From JBJHAX01 sp050480705 (GTDB lineage Bacteria; Actinomycetota; Nitriliruptoria; Nitriliruptorales; Nitriliruptoraceae), in the NCBI GenBank assembly GCA_050480705.1, contig JBJHAX010000012.1, positions 1 to 59,783 on the forward strand: a stretch of 59,783 bases of DNA. Reading direction: 5' to 3'. Shown here one piece after another: positions 1-8,350 of the stretch (the first letter of the stretch is position 1; every line of letters starts with the position of its first letter). The notes below the pieces were generated by a model. It had not been told where the DNA came from. It worked only from the letters and a program-made list of their open reading frames with translations, and did not search any database. The translations under genes and the position numbers were made by a program.

Positions 1-127
1 CGTGTTGGTGCTCGTGCTCGAAGACGTCGCGCTCGTCTGCCGCCATCTCACCTGCGAGATAGGCGGTCAGACGCTCGGCGGGGTGCACGGTGGACTCCGT
101 GGAGTTGCCGGATGTGTGCTCGGTCAA
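1..127 (-). CDS. Probable anti-sigma factor, N-terminus only (cut by window edge)
   Basis: A reading frame on the minus strand runs off the left edge of the window. From the TTG at 127 or, better, the GTG at 88 it reads HPAERLTAYLAGEMAADERD followed by EHEHQH. This resembles the start of zinc-finger-like anti-sigma factors (HP..L.AYLDGEL..AER..VE.HL). It lies immediately downstream of the ECF sigma gene, where an anti-sigma factor is expected; the mycobacterial sigM locus is also followed by its anti-sigma gene. An ATG overlapping the sigma stop (178-176) opens a different, short frame that ends within the window and is less convincing. Only about 30-42 residues are visible, so the identification rests on context plus this short similarity. 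Confidence 0.45.
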   Translation of the reverse strand, partial: MTEHTSGNSTESTVHPAERLTAYLAGEMAADERDVFEHEHQH

Positions 128-174
128 GGTGGGACGTCGGTGGATCGGTACGGGTTGCGCTGTCGCGCCGATCG

Positions 175-867
175 TCAGTGCTCATGGGTGGACGGTCCCG
201 GGGGGCCGCGTGGATGAATCGGCTTGCGTGACGGCGCATCGAGCCGGGACGAGGCCGATCCGCCTGAGCCGTCTGCGCCACCCGGATCCTCGGCGAGCAG
301 CTCGCCGAGCCGGACACGGGCACGGGACACGCGGCTCTTCACGGTTCCGGTCGCCAGCCCGGTGAGCTCCGCCACCTCGTCGTAGGCGAGCCCTTCGACC
401 GACACCAGAAGCAGCAGGGTGCGCGAGCGTTCATCGAGCTGGTCGAGTGCGCTGCGCAGTGTCAGGGCCGTTTCGCGCAGGACCACGTGGTCGTCGGCTG
501 CGAGGTCACCGGCGACCGCGGTGATGTCGTCGACCGGCGTCGAAGGTCGCCGGCGGCTGTAGCGGACGTGATCGGTGCACACGTTGTGGGCGACCCGGTA
601 CAGCCACGTCGACAGTTTCGCGTCGCCGCGGAACGTCGCGGCGTTGCGGGCGAGGCGGACGAAGATCTCCTGCACCGCGTCCTCGGCGTCGTCAGGTGAA
701 CGGAGCAGGCGCACACAGATGGCGAACAGGCGCCGGTGATAGCGGTCGACGAGGGCGTGGAACGCCGATTCCCGCGCCGCCGGTGACGCGGTTTCGTCGA
801 TGAACCGCGCGAGGAGCAGTTCGTCCTCGCCCTCGTGACCGGGGCCCTCGGTGTCAGGCGGGGCCAC
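175..867 (-). CDS. ECF RNA polymerase sigma factor, SigM-like by position
   Basis: About 230 residues with both ECF regions. Region 2 includes DDAEDAVQEIFVRLAR and STWLYRVAHNVCTDHVR. Region 4 includes LDERSRTLLLLVSVEGLAYD and the recognition helix TGTVKSRVSRARVRL. The start is taken as GTG 867, which has GGAGG nine bases upstream inside the end of the kinase gene, giving a 14-base overlap and translational coupling. An in-frame ATG at 912 would reach deeper into the kinase gene. The C-terminal tail of roughly 35 residues is rich in Gly, Ser and Pro and looks disordered. Gene order (Nudix, DUF6049, kinase, sigma, anti-sigma) matches the mycobacterial mutT4-to-sigM region, so an envelope-stress sigma factor is the best inference. 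Its regulon cannot be read from this window. Confidence 0.9.
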   Translation of the reverse strand: MAPPDTEGPGHEGEDELLLARFIDETASPAARESAFHALVDRYHRRLFAICVRLLRSPDDAEDAVQEIFVRLARNAATFRGDAKLSTWLYRVAHNVCTDHVRYSRRRPSTPVDDITAVAGDLAADDHVVLRETALTLRSALDQLDERSRTLLLLVSVEGLAYDEVAELTGLATGTVKSRVSRARVRLGELLAEDPGGADGSGGSASSRLDAPSRKPIHPRGPPGPSTHEH

Positions 868-2437
868 GGAAACGGACCTCCGCCACTTCGGCCCGGTAGT
901 CCCCGGTGGCATCGGCAGACAGGCCGGTGATCCACAGCAACCAGTAGCGCTTCGTGGTAGGGCTCAGCTGGAAGGGCTGCTGTGGGCGGATGTCGGTCTG
1001 TGCGGCGCGGGCGTCCCCCCACGCGTCGGGCGCGCCTTCGGCTGCAGGCAGCTCGTCGATGGCATACAGCGAGACGTCGACGCCGCCGCGGACCAGCTCG
1101 ACGACAACCGACCGGACTTCCCGGGGCTGTCCCAGGTCGAAGACGAGCCCGATCCCGTCGCGCGCATCTCCGAACCGGCGGTCGTCGTAGACCTCCGAGA
1201 CCCACGCGGTCTGCAGGTCGCCGTCGCTCGCCATCGGGGCGAGCTCGGCATTGTCGCCGCCGTCGGGGTCGAGCGGGTCGACCACGAGCGTTTCGACGAT
1301 CTCCCAGTCGATCGCCTCGGGTGGCGATGCGACGTCGTCGTCCTGCATCGCCCGCATCGCGAAGACCGCGACGAGGGTGAGCACCAGGCCGCCCACGAAC
1401 GCGGCGGTGAGGCGACGCGCGTACTCGCGCCGGGTCGCAGGCATCGGCCCGGAATACGGCTGCTCGTCGCGTTGCACCACGAGATCGGACGGTTCGTCGT
1501 CGCGCACGATCGTGGCGGTCAGCTCGACGGGTCGTGTCGTCACCAGCGGGGCGAGTGACGCGGCCATGGTGCCGCCGTCACGGAAGCGGTCCAGCGGGTC
1601 GCGGCGCGTGGCGCGAACGACGACGTCGTCGAGGGCACGCGGAACGTCGGCCCGCAGCTGCCGCGGTGGCAACAGGTCGTGTGTGAGCCGCATCGCGGCG
1701 GTCGCGGTCGGCGTGTCACCGCTGAATGCAGGACGGCCCGTGAGACACTCGTGCAGAACGACGCCGAGCGCGTAGATGTCCGCGCGGGCGTCGATCGGGC
1801 CGTCTTCGAGCTGTTCGGGAGCCACGTACGCGGCGGTGCCGACCACGGTTCCCGGCGTCGTGAGTGTCGCATCGGTACCCGAGAGGGCTTTCGCGATGCC
1901 GAAATCGGTGACTTTCACCGTCCCGTCGGAGGCGAGCAGGATGTTCGCAGGCTTGACGTCCCGGTGGACGAGTCCGTGGGCGTGCGCGTCGCCGAGAGCC
2001 GCGGCGACCTGTTCCCCGAGCGCGGCGACGACCACCGGATCGAGGGGCCCTTCGCGTCGCAGGACCTCGCGCAGGCTCGGCCCGTCGACGTGCTCCATCA
2101 CGAGGAAGACCAGGTCGTCCTCGAGGCCGGTGTCGTAGATCCGCACGGTGTTGGGATGGTTCAACTGCGCGGCGGCGCGTGATTCGCGTTCGAAACGTTC
2201 GACCACGGTCGGGTCGTTGGCGTGGTGGGGATGCAGCAACTTGATTGCGACGGGACGGGCGAGGTTCTCGTCGTAGGCGCGCCACACGATCGCCGCACCA
2301 CCTGAGGCGATCGGCTCCTCGAGCTCGTAGCGTCCCCCGATGCGGGTGCGGTCAGGCCAGGACGGCGTCGGGCGGTCGGTGGCTGCCGCGGACGCGATCT
2401 GGCCGTCGGTGAGGGTGGGCGCGTCGCCGTCGGGCAT
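854..2437 (-). CDS. Transmembrane Ser/Thr protein kinase with extracellular C-terminal domain
   Basis: 527 residues. The kinase domain spans about residues 36-300: a Gly-rich loop in variant form (ASGGAAIV), catalytic Lys in VAIK (K66), HRDVKPAN (D160), DFG (D178), activation-loop threonines and APE. All catalytic residues are present, so this should be an active Hanks-type kinase. One membrane segment follows at about 345-363. The external domain of about 160 residues resembles the discoidin-like C-terminus of mycobacterial Rv3910. ATG 2437 is chosen because AGAGGA precedes it; an upstream in-frame ATG lacks this. The gap to the DUF6049 gene is 22 bases. In mycobacteria the equivalent position holds MurJ fused to a pseudokinase and a similar external domain; here the MurJ part is absent and the kinase looks functional. 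Confidence 0.92.
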   Translation of the reverse strand: MPDGDAPTLTDGQIASAAATDRPTPSWPDRTRIGGRYELEEPIASGGAAIVWRAYDENLARPVAIKLLHPHHANDPTVVERFERESRAAAQLNHPNTVRIYDTGLEDDLVFLVMEHVDGPSLREVLRREGPLDPVVVAALGEQVAAALGDAHAHGLVHRDVKPANILLASDGTVKVTDFGIAKALSGTDATLTTPGTVVGTAAYVAPEQLEDGPIDARADIYALGVVLHECLTGRPAFSGDTPTATAAMRLTHDLLPPRQLRADVPRALDDVVVRATRRDPLDRFRDGGTMAASLAPLVTTRPVELTATIVRDDEPSDLVVQRDEQPYSGPMPATRREYARRLTAAFVGGLVLTLVAVFAMRAMQDDDVASPPEAIDWEIVETLVVDPLDPDGGDNAELAPMASDGDLQTAWVSEVYDDRRFGDARDGIGLVFDLGQPREVRSVVVELVRGGVDVSLYAIDELPAAEGAPDAWGDARAAQTDIRPQQPFQLSPTTKRYWLLWITGLSADATGDYRAEVAEVRFRGPA

Positions 2438-2459
2438 GAGGTCCTCTCTCGGCGCCACG

Positions 2460-4610
2460 TCACCGTCCGTCGGCGTCGTCCGGGTCTGCAGGTGCGTGCA
2501 CGACCGCGAGACGTGGGCGGTTCGAAACCCCGCGGATCACACCGAGCGCGAGCAATACCACGACGATGCCGCCGATCCCCGCAAGCGCCGGTCGGGAGAT
2601 CGCGGTCGACCGGACAGACAAGGTCGTTCGCGCAAGCTCGTGACGCCCTGACGGATCAGTCACACGAACCGTCACCGGAAAGGTACCGGTCGACAGAGCG
2701 CGGGTCGCGAAGGAGATGGTCTGCCGCCCTCCTGGTTCGAGCAGCACCTCGTCGACAACCCGCCCTTCGGGCCACGCCAGACGACCCGGGGAGGCGACGT
2801 CGACGCGGACGACGATCGCTTCGCCCCGGCTGCGTTCGAGCGTGACCGGGATCTGGCCGGCATCGGAGGTCAACGTCACCCCGGTGTCATCGAGGGTGAC
2901 GGTTCCGAACGTCGCGTCGATGACCCGCGTGACGTCGCGCACCAGGTCCGAGGCGAGGTCCGGGTTGGCGTGCCATCGCGACGTGGCCCGGAGCAGCGTG
3001 TCGGAAAGCTCCTGACGGGAATGCCCGTCGATGCCGTCGGCATCAGCGGGAAGCGCTTCGACCAGGCTGTCCAGGGCGTTGTGGGCGCGGCTGATCTCGT
3101 CGGCGAGCTCGGTGTCTCGTTCCCCCTCCGGCGAGACGAACTCGACCGGCCGGCGTGACGCCGGCACCTGCAGCGCGAGCGTCGCGGGGTCGAGCATGTC
3201 GAGCCACGTCGCGTCGGCGAGTGCCTGCGTCATCGCCGAGGCGACCGATGGCCGGGGATTCCAGTTCACCGACGGCACCACCACCAGGCCACGGTCGCTG
3301 ACGTCGGGGTCCTCGAAATAGAGCATCGCGGTGTCGGCGATGACGTTCTGTACGGCGATCGGTTCACCGTGCTCCGTGGACGGGTGGCTCACGCGCTGCG
3401 CGAGGCGCTCGTCACCGATCAGGGCGGTGACTGCACGTCCGGCGGGCGTGGTCAGCCGGCGAACCGCAGGGCCACCCGCATCGTCGACAACGTGTGGCGG
3501 GACGACGAGTTGGGCGGCCGGGAAGAGGTCGATCGCGCCTGTCGGCAGCGGACCCGCCAACAGGTGCGTGGTGGCGTTCGGTGGTTCGTCGAGCAGCACC
3601 CCGAGTCGTCGGGGGGCGTCGGCGGCCGCAATCGATGCGAGGTCACGCAGCGCGGCGTCGGCGTCGGCGGCGAACAACAGGTCGAGGTCCGCGTTTGCGT
3701 ATGTGGAGACGATCGGGCGATGGGGCAGGGAGGACGAAATCCGTCGGATGCGCTGCAGCAGGTCGTTCGCGAGGCGTGCCCCGGGGTCCTCGGGCTCAAC
3801 GACGGCTGTCGCCCACATGCCGTCGTCGCCTCGTTCACGGACGTCGAATCCGTCCGCGCGGTCCTGGAGTTCTTCGAGCAGTGTGGGCGACCATGCGGGG
3901 GTGACGGGGACGTCCCCGGCGAGTTCGAGTGCGCGCACCAGGCCCTCGACACGTCCTCCGGGACGCAGCGTTCGATCAGAACCCGCCTCGTAGACACCGC
4001 CGGGGCGTCGTGTCGGGACGCTGTCGACCGGCCAGACGAACGTGGTGCGAAGCGGCGCTGCGGGGGTGCGGCCGAGCCACACCACTGCGGTGGTCGTTTC
4101 GGCGAGGACCTCGGTGCCCCGCACCACCGCAATGCGTAACGGGTGCACGCCACCGTCGGGTGCCCAGGCGACCTCGTCGCGGGGGAATCGTGCCCACACG
4201 CCTGCGATGTCCCCGGGCTCGATCGCTGCGCCTTCGCGGACCGGTTCGTCACTGATGCGAAGCGGGCTCCCCGACGGATCACCGGTGAGCGCGTCCTGCA
4301 ACGCGTCACGTGACGCTGCCGCGGGGTAGATCTCGATGACGGTGCGCAGCTGATCGACGGGCGACGGTCCGCTGTTCTCGACCAGCAGCCGGATCCGCAG
4401 GTCGACGTCGGGCTCGCCCGGTTCGTGCGCGTCGGGGTCGGCGGTGTCGAGTGCAGGAGCACTGCCCTCGCCGAGGACTCCAGTGAGCGCTGAGACGGTC
4501 AGCCCGACAGCGGGATCGTCCTGTGCGGACGCCGGCAGTCCACCGGTGAGGGCGACGAGCAGGCCGGCGAGCAGTGTCCCGGTGAGCGCACGCGACGCTC
4601 GCGGTGTCAC
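2460..4610 (-). CDS. DUF6049 family secreted, membrane-anchored protein
   Basis: 716 residues. It starts with a signal peptide (basic start, hydrophobic stretch TGTLLAGLLVALTGG, cleavage near PASAQ) and ends with a membrane anchor (GIGGIVVVLLALGVI) plus a short basic and acidic tail, so most of the protein lies outside the membrane. Length and topology fit DUF6049, the family of M. tuberculosis Rv3909, which sits between mutT4 and the MurJ fusion protein. GTG 4610 overlaps the stop of the Nudix gene as GTGA, with GAGAG just upstream, so the two genes are translationally coupled. The biochemical role is unknown; the position suggests cell-envelope biogenesis. There are no visible enzyme motifs. 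Confidence 0.85.
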   Translation of the reverse strand: MTPRASRALTGTLLAGLLVALTGGLPASAQDDPAVGLTVSALTGVLGEGSAPALDTADPDAHEPGEPDVDLRIRLLVENSGPSPVDQLRTVIEIYPAAASRDALQDALTGDPSGSPLRISDEPVREGAAIEPGDIAGVWARFPRDEVAWAPDGGVHPLRIAVVRGTEVLAETTTAVVWLGRTPAAPLRTTFVWPVDSVPTRRPGGVYEAGSDRTLRPGGRVEGLVRALELAGDVPVTPAWSPTLLEELQDRADGFDVRERGDDGMWATAVVEPEDPGARLANDLLQRIRRISSSLPHRPIVSTYANADLDLLFAADADAALRDLASIAAADAPRRLGVLLDEPPNATTHLLAGPLPTGAIDLFPAAQLVVPPHVVDDAGGPAVRRLTTPAGRAVTALIGDERLAQRVSHPSTEHGEPIAVQNVIADTAMLYFEDPDVSDRGLVVVPSVNWNPRPSVASAMTQALADATWLDMLDPATLALQVPASRRPVEFVSPEGERDTELADEISRAHNALDSLVEALPADADGIDGHSRQELSDTLLRATSRWHANPDLASDLVRDVTRVIDATFGTVTLDDTGVTLTSDAGQIPVTLERSRGEAIVVRVDVASPGRLAWPEGRVVDEVLLEPGGRQTISFATRALSTGTFPVTVRVTDPSGRHELARTTLSVRSTAISRPALAGIGGIVVVLLALGVIRGVSNRPRLAVVHAPADPDDADGR

Positions 4611-5095
4611 CTCTCGAGTCTCGCGTCGAGGTGGCGGCCGGGTTGGGGCAGGTCCGGGCGGGCGGTGCGTGCGAGTTCGACGAGGCGCCGTTCGTTTCGA
4701 TGGGCGAGGCGGACCAGCGCGACGTCCGCGGGAACCCATTCGACGTGTTCGGCCTCGTCATCACGTTCACCGGGCGGCGCGCCGTCCCACCACATGAAGA
4801 AGTAGTGCACGAACTTGTGGTAACGCACGCGGTCGGGACGCCACACGAACCAGTAGTCGATCGTTCCCAGCAGATGGCTCACGACCGCGCCGTATCCGGT
4901 CTCCTCGCGGACCTCGCGCAGCGCCGCCTCCTCGTCCGACTCGCCCTCTTCGATGCCGCCCTTCGGTAGTGTCCACTGGGGACGACCGGCGGCGTTGCGG
5001 CGGGCGATGAGCAGGACCCAGCGGCGGCCGTCGGCACGGTCGTCGGACACGACGCCACCCGCGGAGGTCGCGCGGCGCGTCGGATACCTGGCCAT
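4607..5095 (-). CDS. Nudix hydrolase (MutT4-like by position)
   Basis: 162 residues with a complete Nudix box, G-x5-E-x7-REVxEExG, seen as GGIEEGESDEEA followed by LREVREETGYG, which binds the metal and hydrolyses nucleoside diphosphate-linked substrates. The preceding TLPKG motif and the length agree with MutT/NUDIX proteins of the mycobacterial mutT4 type. The start is ATG 5095: it begins the conserved MARYPTRRATSAGGV segment and has no Shine-Dalgarno, but a TACCCT hexamer ends six bases upstream, so a leaderless message is likely. It is the first gene of a minus-strand operon running into DUF6049, kinase and sigma genes. The substrate (8-oxo-dGTP or another nucleotide) is not determined. 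Confidence 0.9.
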   Translation of the reverse strand: MARYPTRRATSAGGVVSDDRADGRRWVLLIARRNAAGRPQWTLPKGGIEEGESDEEAALREVREETGYGAVVSHLLGTIDYWFVWRPDRVRYHKFVHYFFMWWDGAPPGERDDEAEHVEWVPADVALVRLAHRNERRLVELARTARPDLPQPGRHLDARLER

Positions 5096-5101
5096 GAACC
5101 G

Positions 5102-5107
5102 AGGGTA
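5102..5107 (-). promoter_or_regulatory. -10 hexamer TACCCT for a leaderless Nudix message
   Basis: TACCCT on the minus strand ends six bases before the ATG at 5095, so a transcript starting seven bases downstream would begin at the ATG itself. No clear -35 is seen. No Shine-Dalgarno lies before the ATG. The same spacing recurs before four other genes in this window. Confidence 0.45.
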
Positions 5108-5177
5108 TCGACCGGGTATTGCGACGCAGGGGTGCCCGCACGGCCGGGTCGACGGCAACGCCGATGAGGAGGCACGC

Positions 5178-5633
5178 ATGAGGGGACTGATCCAGCGCGT
5201 GAGCGAAGCATGGGTGACGGCAGCGCCTGACAGGGACGCCCCTGCCGAGGAAACCGGCCGGATCGGCACTGGTGTGGTCGCCTTGATCGGCGTCACACAC
5301 GATGACGACGAAGCCGACGCATCGAAACTCGCGGACAAGATCTGGAATCTGCGGATCTTCCCCGACGAGGACGGCGACACCAACGTCAGCTGTGCCGACG
5401 TCGGCGGTGAGGTGCTGGTGATCAGCCAGTTCACGCTTTACGCCGACACGCGCAAGGGTCGGCGGCCGTCGTACCTGCCCGCGTCCCCTCCCGAGCACGC
5501 CGAACCGCTCGTCGAAGCGGTGACCACGCGACTGCGAGACCTCGGTGCGCAGGTGGCAACAGGACGGTTCCGCCACCACATGCAGATCGGGCTGGTGAAC
5601 GACGGCCCGATCACGATCCTGCTCGAAGCATGA
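5178..5633 (+). CDS. dtd: D-aminoacyl-tRNA deacylase
   Basis: 151 residues. It hydrolyses D-aminoacyl-tRNAs (classically D-Tyr-tRNA) and glycyl-tRNA(Ala) mischarges. Family landmarks are the start MRGLIQRVSEAWVT, the core VLVISQFTLYADTRKGRRPS with the SQFT motif, and the C-terminal LVNDGPIT, which carries the cross-subunit Gly-cisPro motif. ATG 5178 has AGGAGG seven bases upstream. The gene is divergent from the Nudix gene (82 bp between starts) and overlaps pilT by ATGA. The segment after VT (AAPDRDAPAEETGRIG) is slightly longer than in typical Dtd but does not touch the active site. Confidence 0.95.
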   Translation: MRGLIQRVSEAWVTAAPDRDAPAEETGRIGTGVVALIGVTHDDDEADASKLADKIWNLRIFPDEDGDTNVSCADVGGEVLVISQFTLYADTRKGRRPSYLPASPPEHAEPLVEAVTTRLRDLGAQVATGRFRHHMQIGLVNDGPITILLEA

Positions 5634-6796
5634 GCGACTACCCCGAGGACCCGTTCAAGAGCATGCGGCAAGCTGCCGATGCCGGTCAGCAGGACGATGG
5701 ACGCAACGTGAAGACGATCGACCGCTATCTGCAGCACCTCGTGGAGGTCGGTGGTTCCGACCTGCACCTCAAGGCCGGCGGGCCCGCCTTCGTTCGTGTC
5801 GACGGGGAACTCGAGCCGGTCGTCCAGCTGCCCTCGCTGTCAGCCCCCGACACCGAAGCCATGGCGCAGGAGATGATGGACGAGCGCACCCGCGCACGGT
5901 TCTCGGGCAGGCACGAGGCCGATTTCGCGTACTCGATCGCGGGGGTCGGACGCTTCAGGGTCAACTCGTTCTGTCAACGGGGATCGGTCGGCATCGTGTG
6001 CCGTCGCGTTCTACCCAGCACGAGCTCCTTCGAGGAACTCGGACTGCCGGCCGCGGTCCGGCGGCTCGCGGAGGAGCGTCGCGGCCTGGTGCTCGTGACC
6101 GGGCCGACCGGGGCCGGCAAGACGACCACGACGGCGACGATGCTCAGCCACATCAACACGACGAGGCGCTGCCATGTCGTCACCCTCGAGGATCCCATCG
6201 AAGTGATCCATCGCGATGACCAGGCGATCATCGACCAGCGTGAGATCGGCGTGGATACCGATGATTTCGCCTCGGGCCTCAAGTCGGTGTCACGCCAGGA
6301 CCCCGACGTGATCTTCATCGGGGAGATGCGCGACCTCGAAACGGTCACGGCCGCGCTGCAGGCCGCCGAGACCGGACACCTCGTCATCTCGACGCTGCAC
6401 ACCACCGACGCGCGTGAGACGGTCAACCGTGTGGTCGACATGTTCCCCAAGGAACAGCAGAACCAGGCGCGCACATCGCTGGCGAACTCGCTGCGGGGCA
6501 TCGTCTGCCAGCGGCTGGTCCCGCGAACCGGCGGCGAGGGGCGTGTCGCGGTCGTCGAGGTGCTGGTCATGACGTCGCGGATTTACGAATTCCTCGTCGA
6601 TCCGGCCCAGCTTCCCCACATCGAGGACGCGATCGCCGAGGGCAGCTACTACGGCATGCAGACCTTCGACCAGCATCTGATCGCGCTCTACCAGGACGGC
6701 GAGATCACACTCCGCGACGCGTTGGCGGCGGCGACGAGCCCCCAGGACCTGCGGGTCGCGATGCGCGGCCTCGGGCTCGACCCGGGCGGCGCGTAG
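5630..6796 (+). CDS. pilT: PilT-type twitching/retraction ATPase
   Basis: 388 residues, a secretion-superfamily hexameric ATPase that powers type IV pilus retraction in other bacteria. Visible motifs are Walker A GPTGAGKTTTTATML, the Asp box VTLEDPIE, Walker B VIFIGEMRD, the His box HLVISTLHTTDA and the PilT-type C-terminal MQTFDQHLIALYQDGEIT. The start is ATG 5630, overlapping the dtd stop. The first 25 residues (Asp/Gln-rich) precede the conserved YLQHLVEVGGSDLHLKAG, so an internal start is possible. No pilB, pilC, pilin or prepilin peptidase is in the window. Function as a retraction motor is family knowledge; whether this cell makes type IV pili cannot be told here. Confidence 0.92.
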   Translation: MSDYPEDPFKSMRQAADAGQQDDGRNVKTIDRYLQHLVEVGGSDLHLKAGGPAFVRVDGELEPVVQLPSLSAPDTEAMAQEMMDERTRARFSGRHEADFAYSIAGVGRFRVNSFCQRGSVGIVCRRVLPSTSSFEELGLPAAVRRLAEERRGLVLVTGPTGAGKTTTTATMLSHINTTRRCHVVTLEDPIEVIHRDDQAIIDQREIGVDTDDFASGLKSVSRQDPDVIFIGEMRDLETVTAALQAAETGHLVISTLHTTDARETVNRVVDMFPKEQQNQARTSLANSLRGIVCQRLVPRTGGEGRVAVVEVLVMTSRIYEFLVDPAQLPHIEDAIAEGSYYGMQTFDQHLIALYQDGEITLRDALAAATSPQDLRVAMRGLGLDPGGA

Positions 6797-6817
6797 CAGG
6801 AGCGTCGCCTGCCGGCG

Positions 6818-8350
6818 TCACGCGCCGAGGCGCAGCCCGGCGGCATGGATGCGCAGCCGTGCCGCCAGCTCGTCGGCCGTGGCACTCGAGGTGTCGAGCA
6901 CGTCCACGTCACCCGCAGGCCCTGCGACGTGCGCGGTCACGCAGGCGATCCCGAGCCGACGCTGGAAGAGATTGGCCCGGATCGACACCGCCTGGATCCT
7001 GCGGACCGGGGCGTGCACCGTCGTGACCGAGATTGCGCCGCGGCGCGCGGCCACGGTGTCGTGGTCGAGTCCGTGCGCCAGCTGGCGGTACTCGACGACG
7101 GCGAGCGCCGCGGCGAGTGGCAGCAGCGTCACGGCGGCGACACGCATCGCCGGTGCGAACGAGGCCAACGGAGGGATCGTCGTGGCGGCGGCCCAGATGA
7201 TTGTGGTGGTCAGAAGCGCGGGCCGTTCCCAGCGCCACAGTGCGCGCCGGCACGCCGCTCGCGGGTGATCGACGAGGGTGGGCAGCTCCGCGACGCCGAG
7301 CAGCTCCCGGACGAGGTCGTAGGCCTCCTCCGTGCGTAGAAGCGGAACGGCGACACGCCGATCCGATCCCGCCGATCCTCCCGCCGAATGGATCCGCAGT
7401 GTTGCGACGCCGAGCATGCGTCGAACCGGATTGCGCAGCACCTCCACCAGCTGGATCCGTTGCACCGGGACGGTCGAGTCGCGCGTGCCCAACAGGCCAC
7501 GACGGGCGACCAGGTCGTCGCCCTGCCGCTCCAGCCGGAAGTTGCCGTCACGGAGCAACGCGACGATCACCGCCACGACCATCGACACCGCCACGAGGGC
7601 ACCGGTCACTGCTGCAAACGCCGTCCAGCGCCCGGCGAACGCACCGGGTCCCTGCGAGGCGGTCTCCACGAACCAGGTGACGGTGCGTTCGATCGCGCCG
7701 GTGACGATCCCTCCGAAGAGCTGGAGTGCGCCGGCGAGCACGGCGGGAAACACGAGCAGCTGGACGCCAGTGACAGCCGCGAGCACGACGTGGCGGTTCG
7801 CGACGCGCAGCACCTCGACGCTCGCGGTGTCGATCTCCTGCTCCGAGGTTCCCTGCAGTCGAGCCTTCGACGCACGGACTGCACGCCTGAACGCGACGGC
7901 GTCACGCTCGGCGAGGACCCGGAGCTCGACCTCGGGCTCGCTGGCGCTGCCGGCGGTCTCGATACGGATCGAGGCGACCCCGACCATGCGGTGCAGGAAA
8001 GGCCGGTCGAGCTCGACCTGCTGGATGCGTGCCACGTCGACGCTGCGGTGCTGCCGGCTGAGGACACCGCTCGACACCCGAACCACGGCACCGTCGAACG
8101 AGAAGCGGAACCGGTGCCAAGCGATCGCGCGACCGACGATCCCGAGCACGAGAAGAACGCCGACCGCGGCGAACGTGATCGCTCCCGCTGTCGCCACGAC
8201 TGCAGCGGCGGGGAAGATCAGTGCCTGGACGAGCTGAGCGATCGGGATGCCCAGCAGGATCGACACCGGATGCAGCGCCCTCGGTTCGGCGAAACCGCTG
8301 TCCGAAGGGGTTGCTGCAGGAGGCGGCGGCAGCGGTTCAGACTGCGTCAC
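6818..8350 (-). CDS. PH-domain (bPH2/DUF304) multi-spanning membrane protein, YdbT-like
   Basis: 510 residues with pairs of membrane segments (for example VVATAGAITFAAVGVLLVLG and WTAFAAVTGALVAVSMVVAV) alternating with repeated bacterial PH-like domains. Each repeat has the pattern in which a cytosolic strand ends in R.QQVEL or RIQLVEVLRNPVRRMLGVAT followed by a Gly-rich loop. This is the YdbT arrangement; the function of the family is unknown. GTG 8350 overlaps the end of the upstream YdbS-like gene by 14 bases, with a GGGGGCGAC stretch before it. The N-terminus is Pro-rich (PLPPPPAATP). The two genes form a two-gene unit convergent with pilT; the stops lie 21 bp apart. Confidence 0.85.
   Translation of the reverse strand: MTQSEPLPPPPAATPSDSGFAEPRALHPVSILLGIPIAQLVQALIFPAAAVVATAGAITFAAVGVLLVLGIVGRAIAWHRFRFSFDGAVVRVSSGVLSRQHRSVDVARIQQVELDRPFLHRMVGVASIRIETAGSASEPEVELRVLAERDAVAFRRAVRASKARLQGTSEQEIDTASVEVLRVANRHVVLAAVTGVQLLVFPAVLAGALQLFGGIVTGAIERTVTWFVETASQGPGAFAGRWTAFAAVTGALVAVSMVVAVIVALLRDGNFRLERQGDDLVARRGLLGTRDSTVPVQRIQLVEVLRNPVRRMLGVATLRIHSAGGSAGSDRRVAVPLLRTEEAYDLVRELLGVAELPTLVDHPRAACRRALWRWERPALLTTTIIWAAATTIPPLASFAPAMRVAAVTLLPLAAALAVVEYRQLAHGLDHDTVAARRGAISVTTVHAPVRRIQAVSIRANLFQRRLGIACVTAHVAGPAGDVDVLDTSSATADELAARLRIHAAGLRLGA

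Noticed and set aside
854..2437. Pseudokinase reading of the kinase gene
   Set aside because: Catalytic Lys, HRD Asp and DFG Asp are all present; only the first Gly of the loop is changed.
6796..6812. Hairpin GCAGG/CCTGC between pilT and the PH-domain gene
   Set aside because: Only five base pairs with a seven-base loop; too weak to call a terminator.
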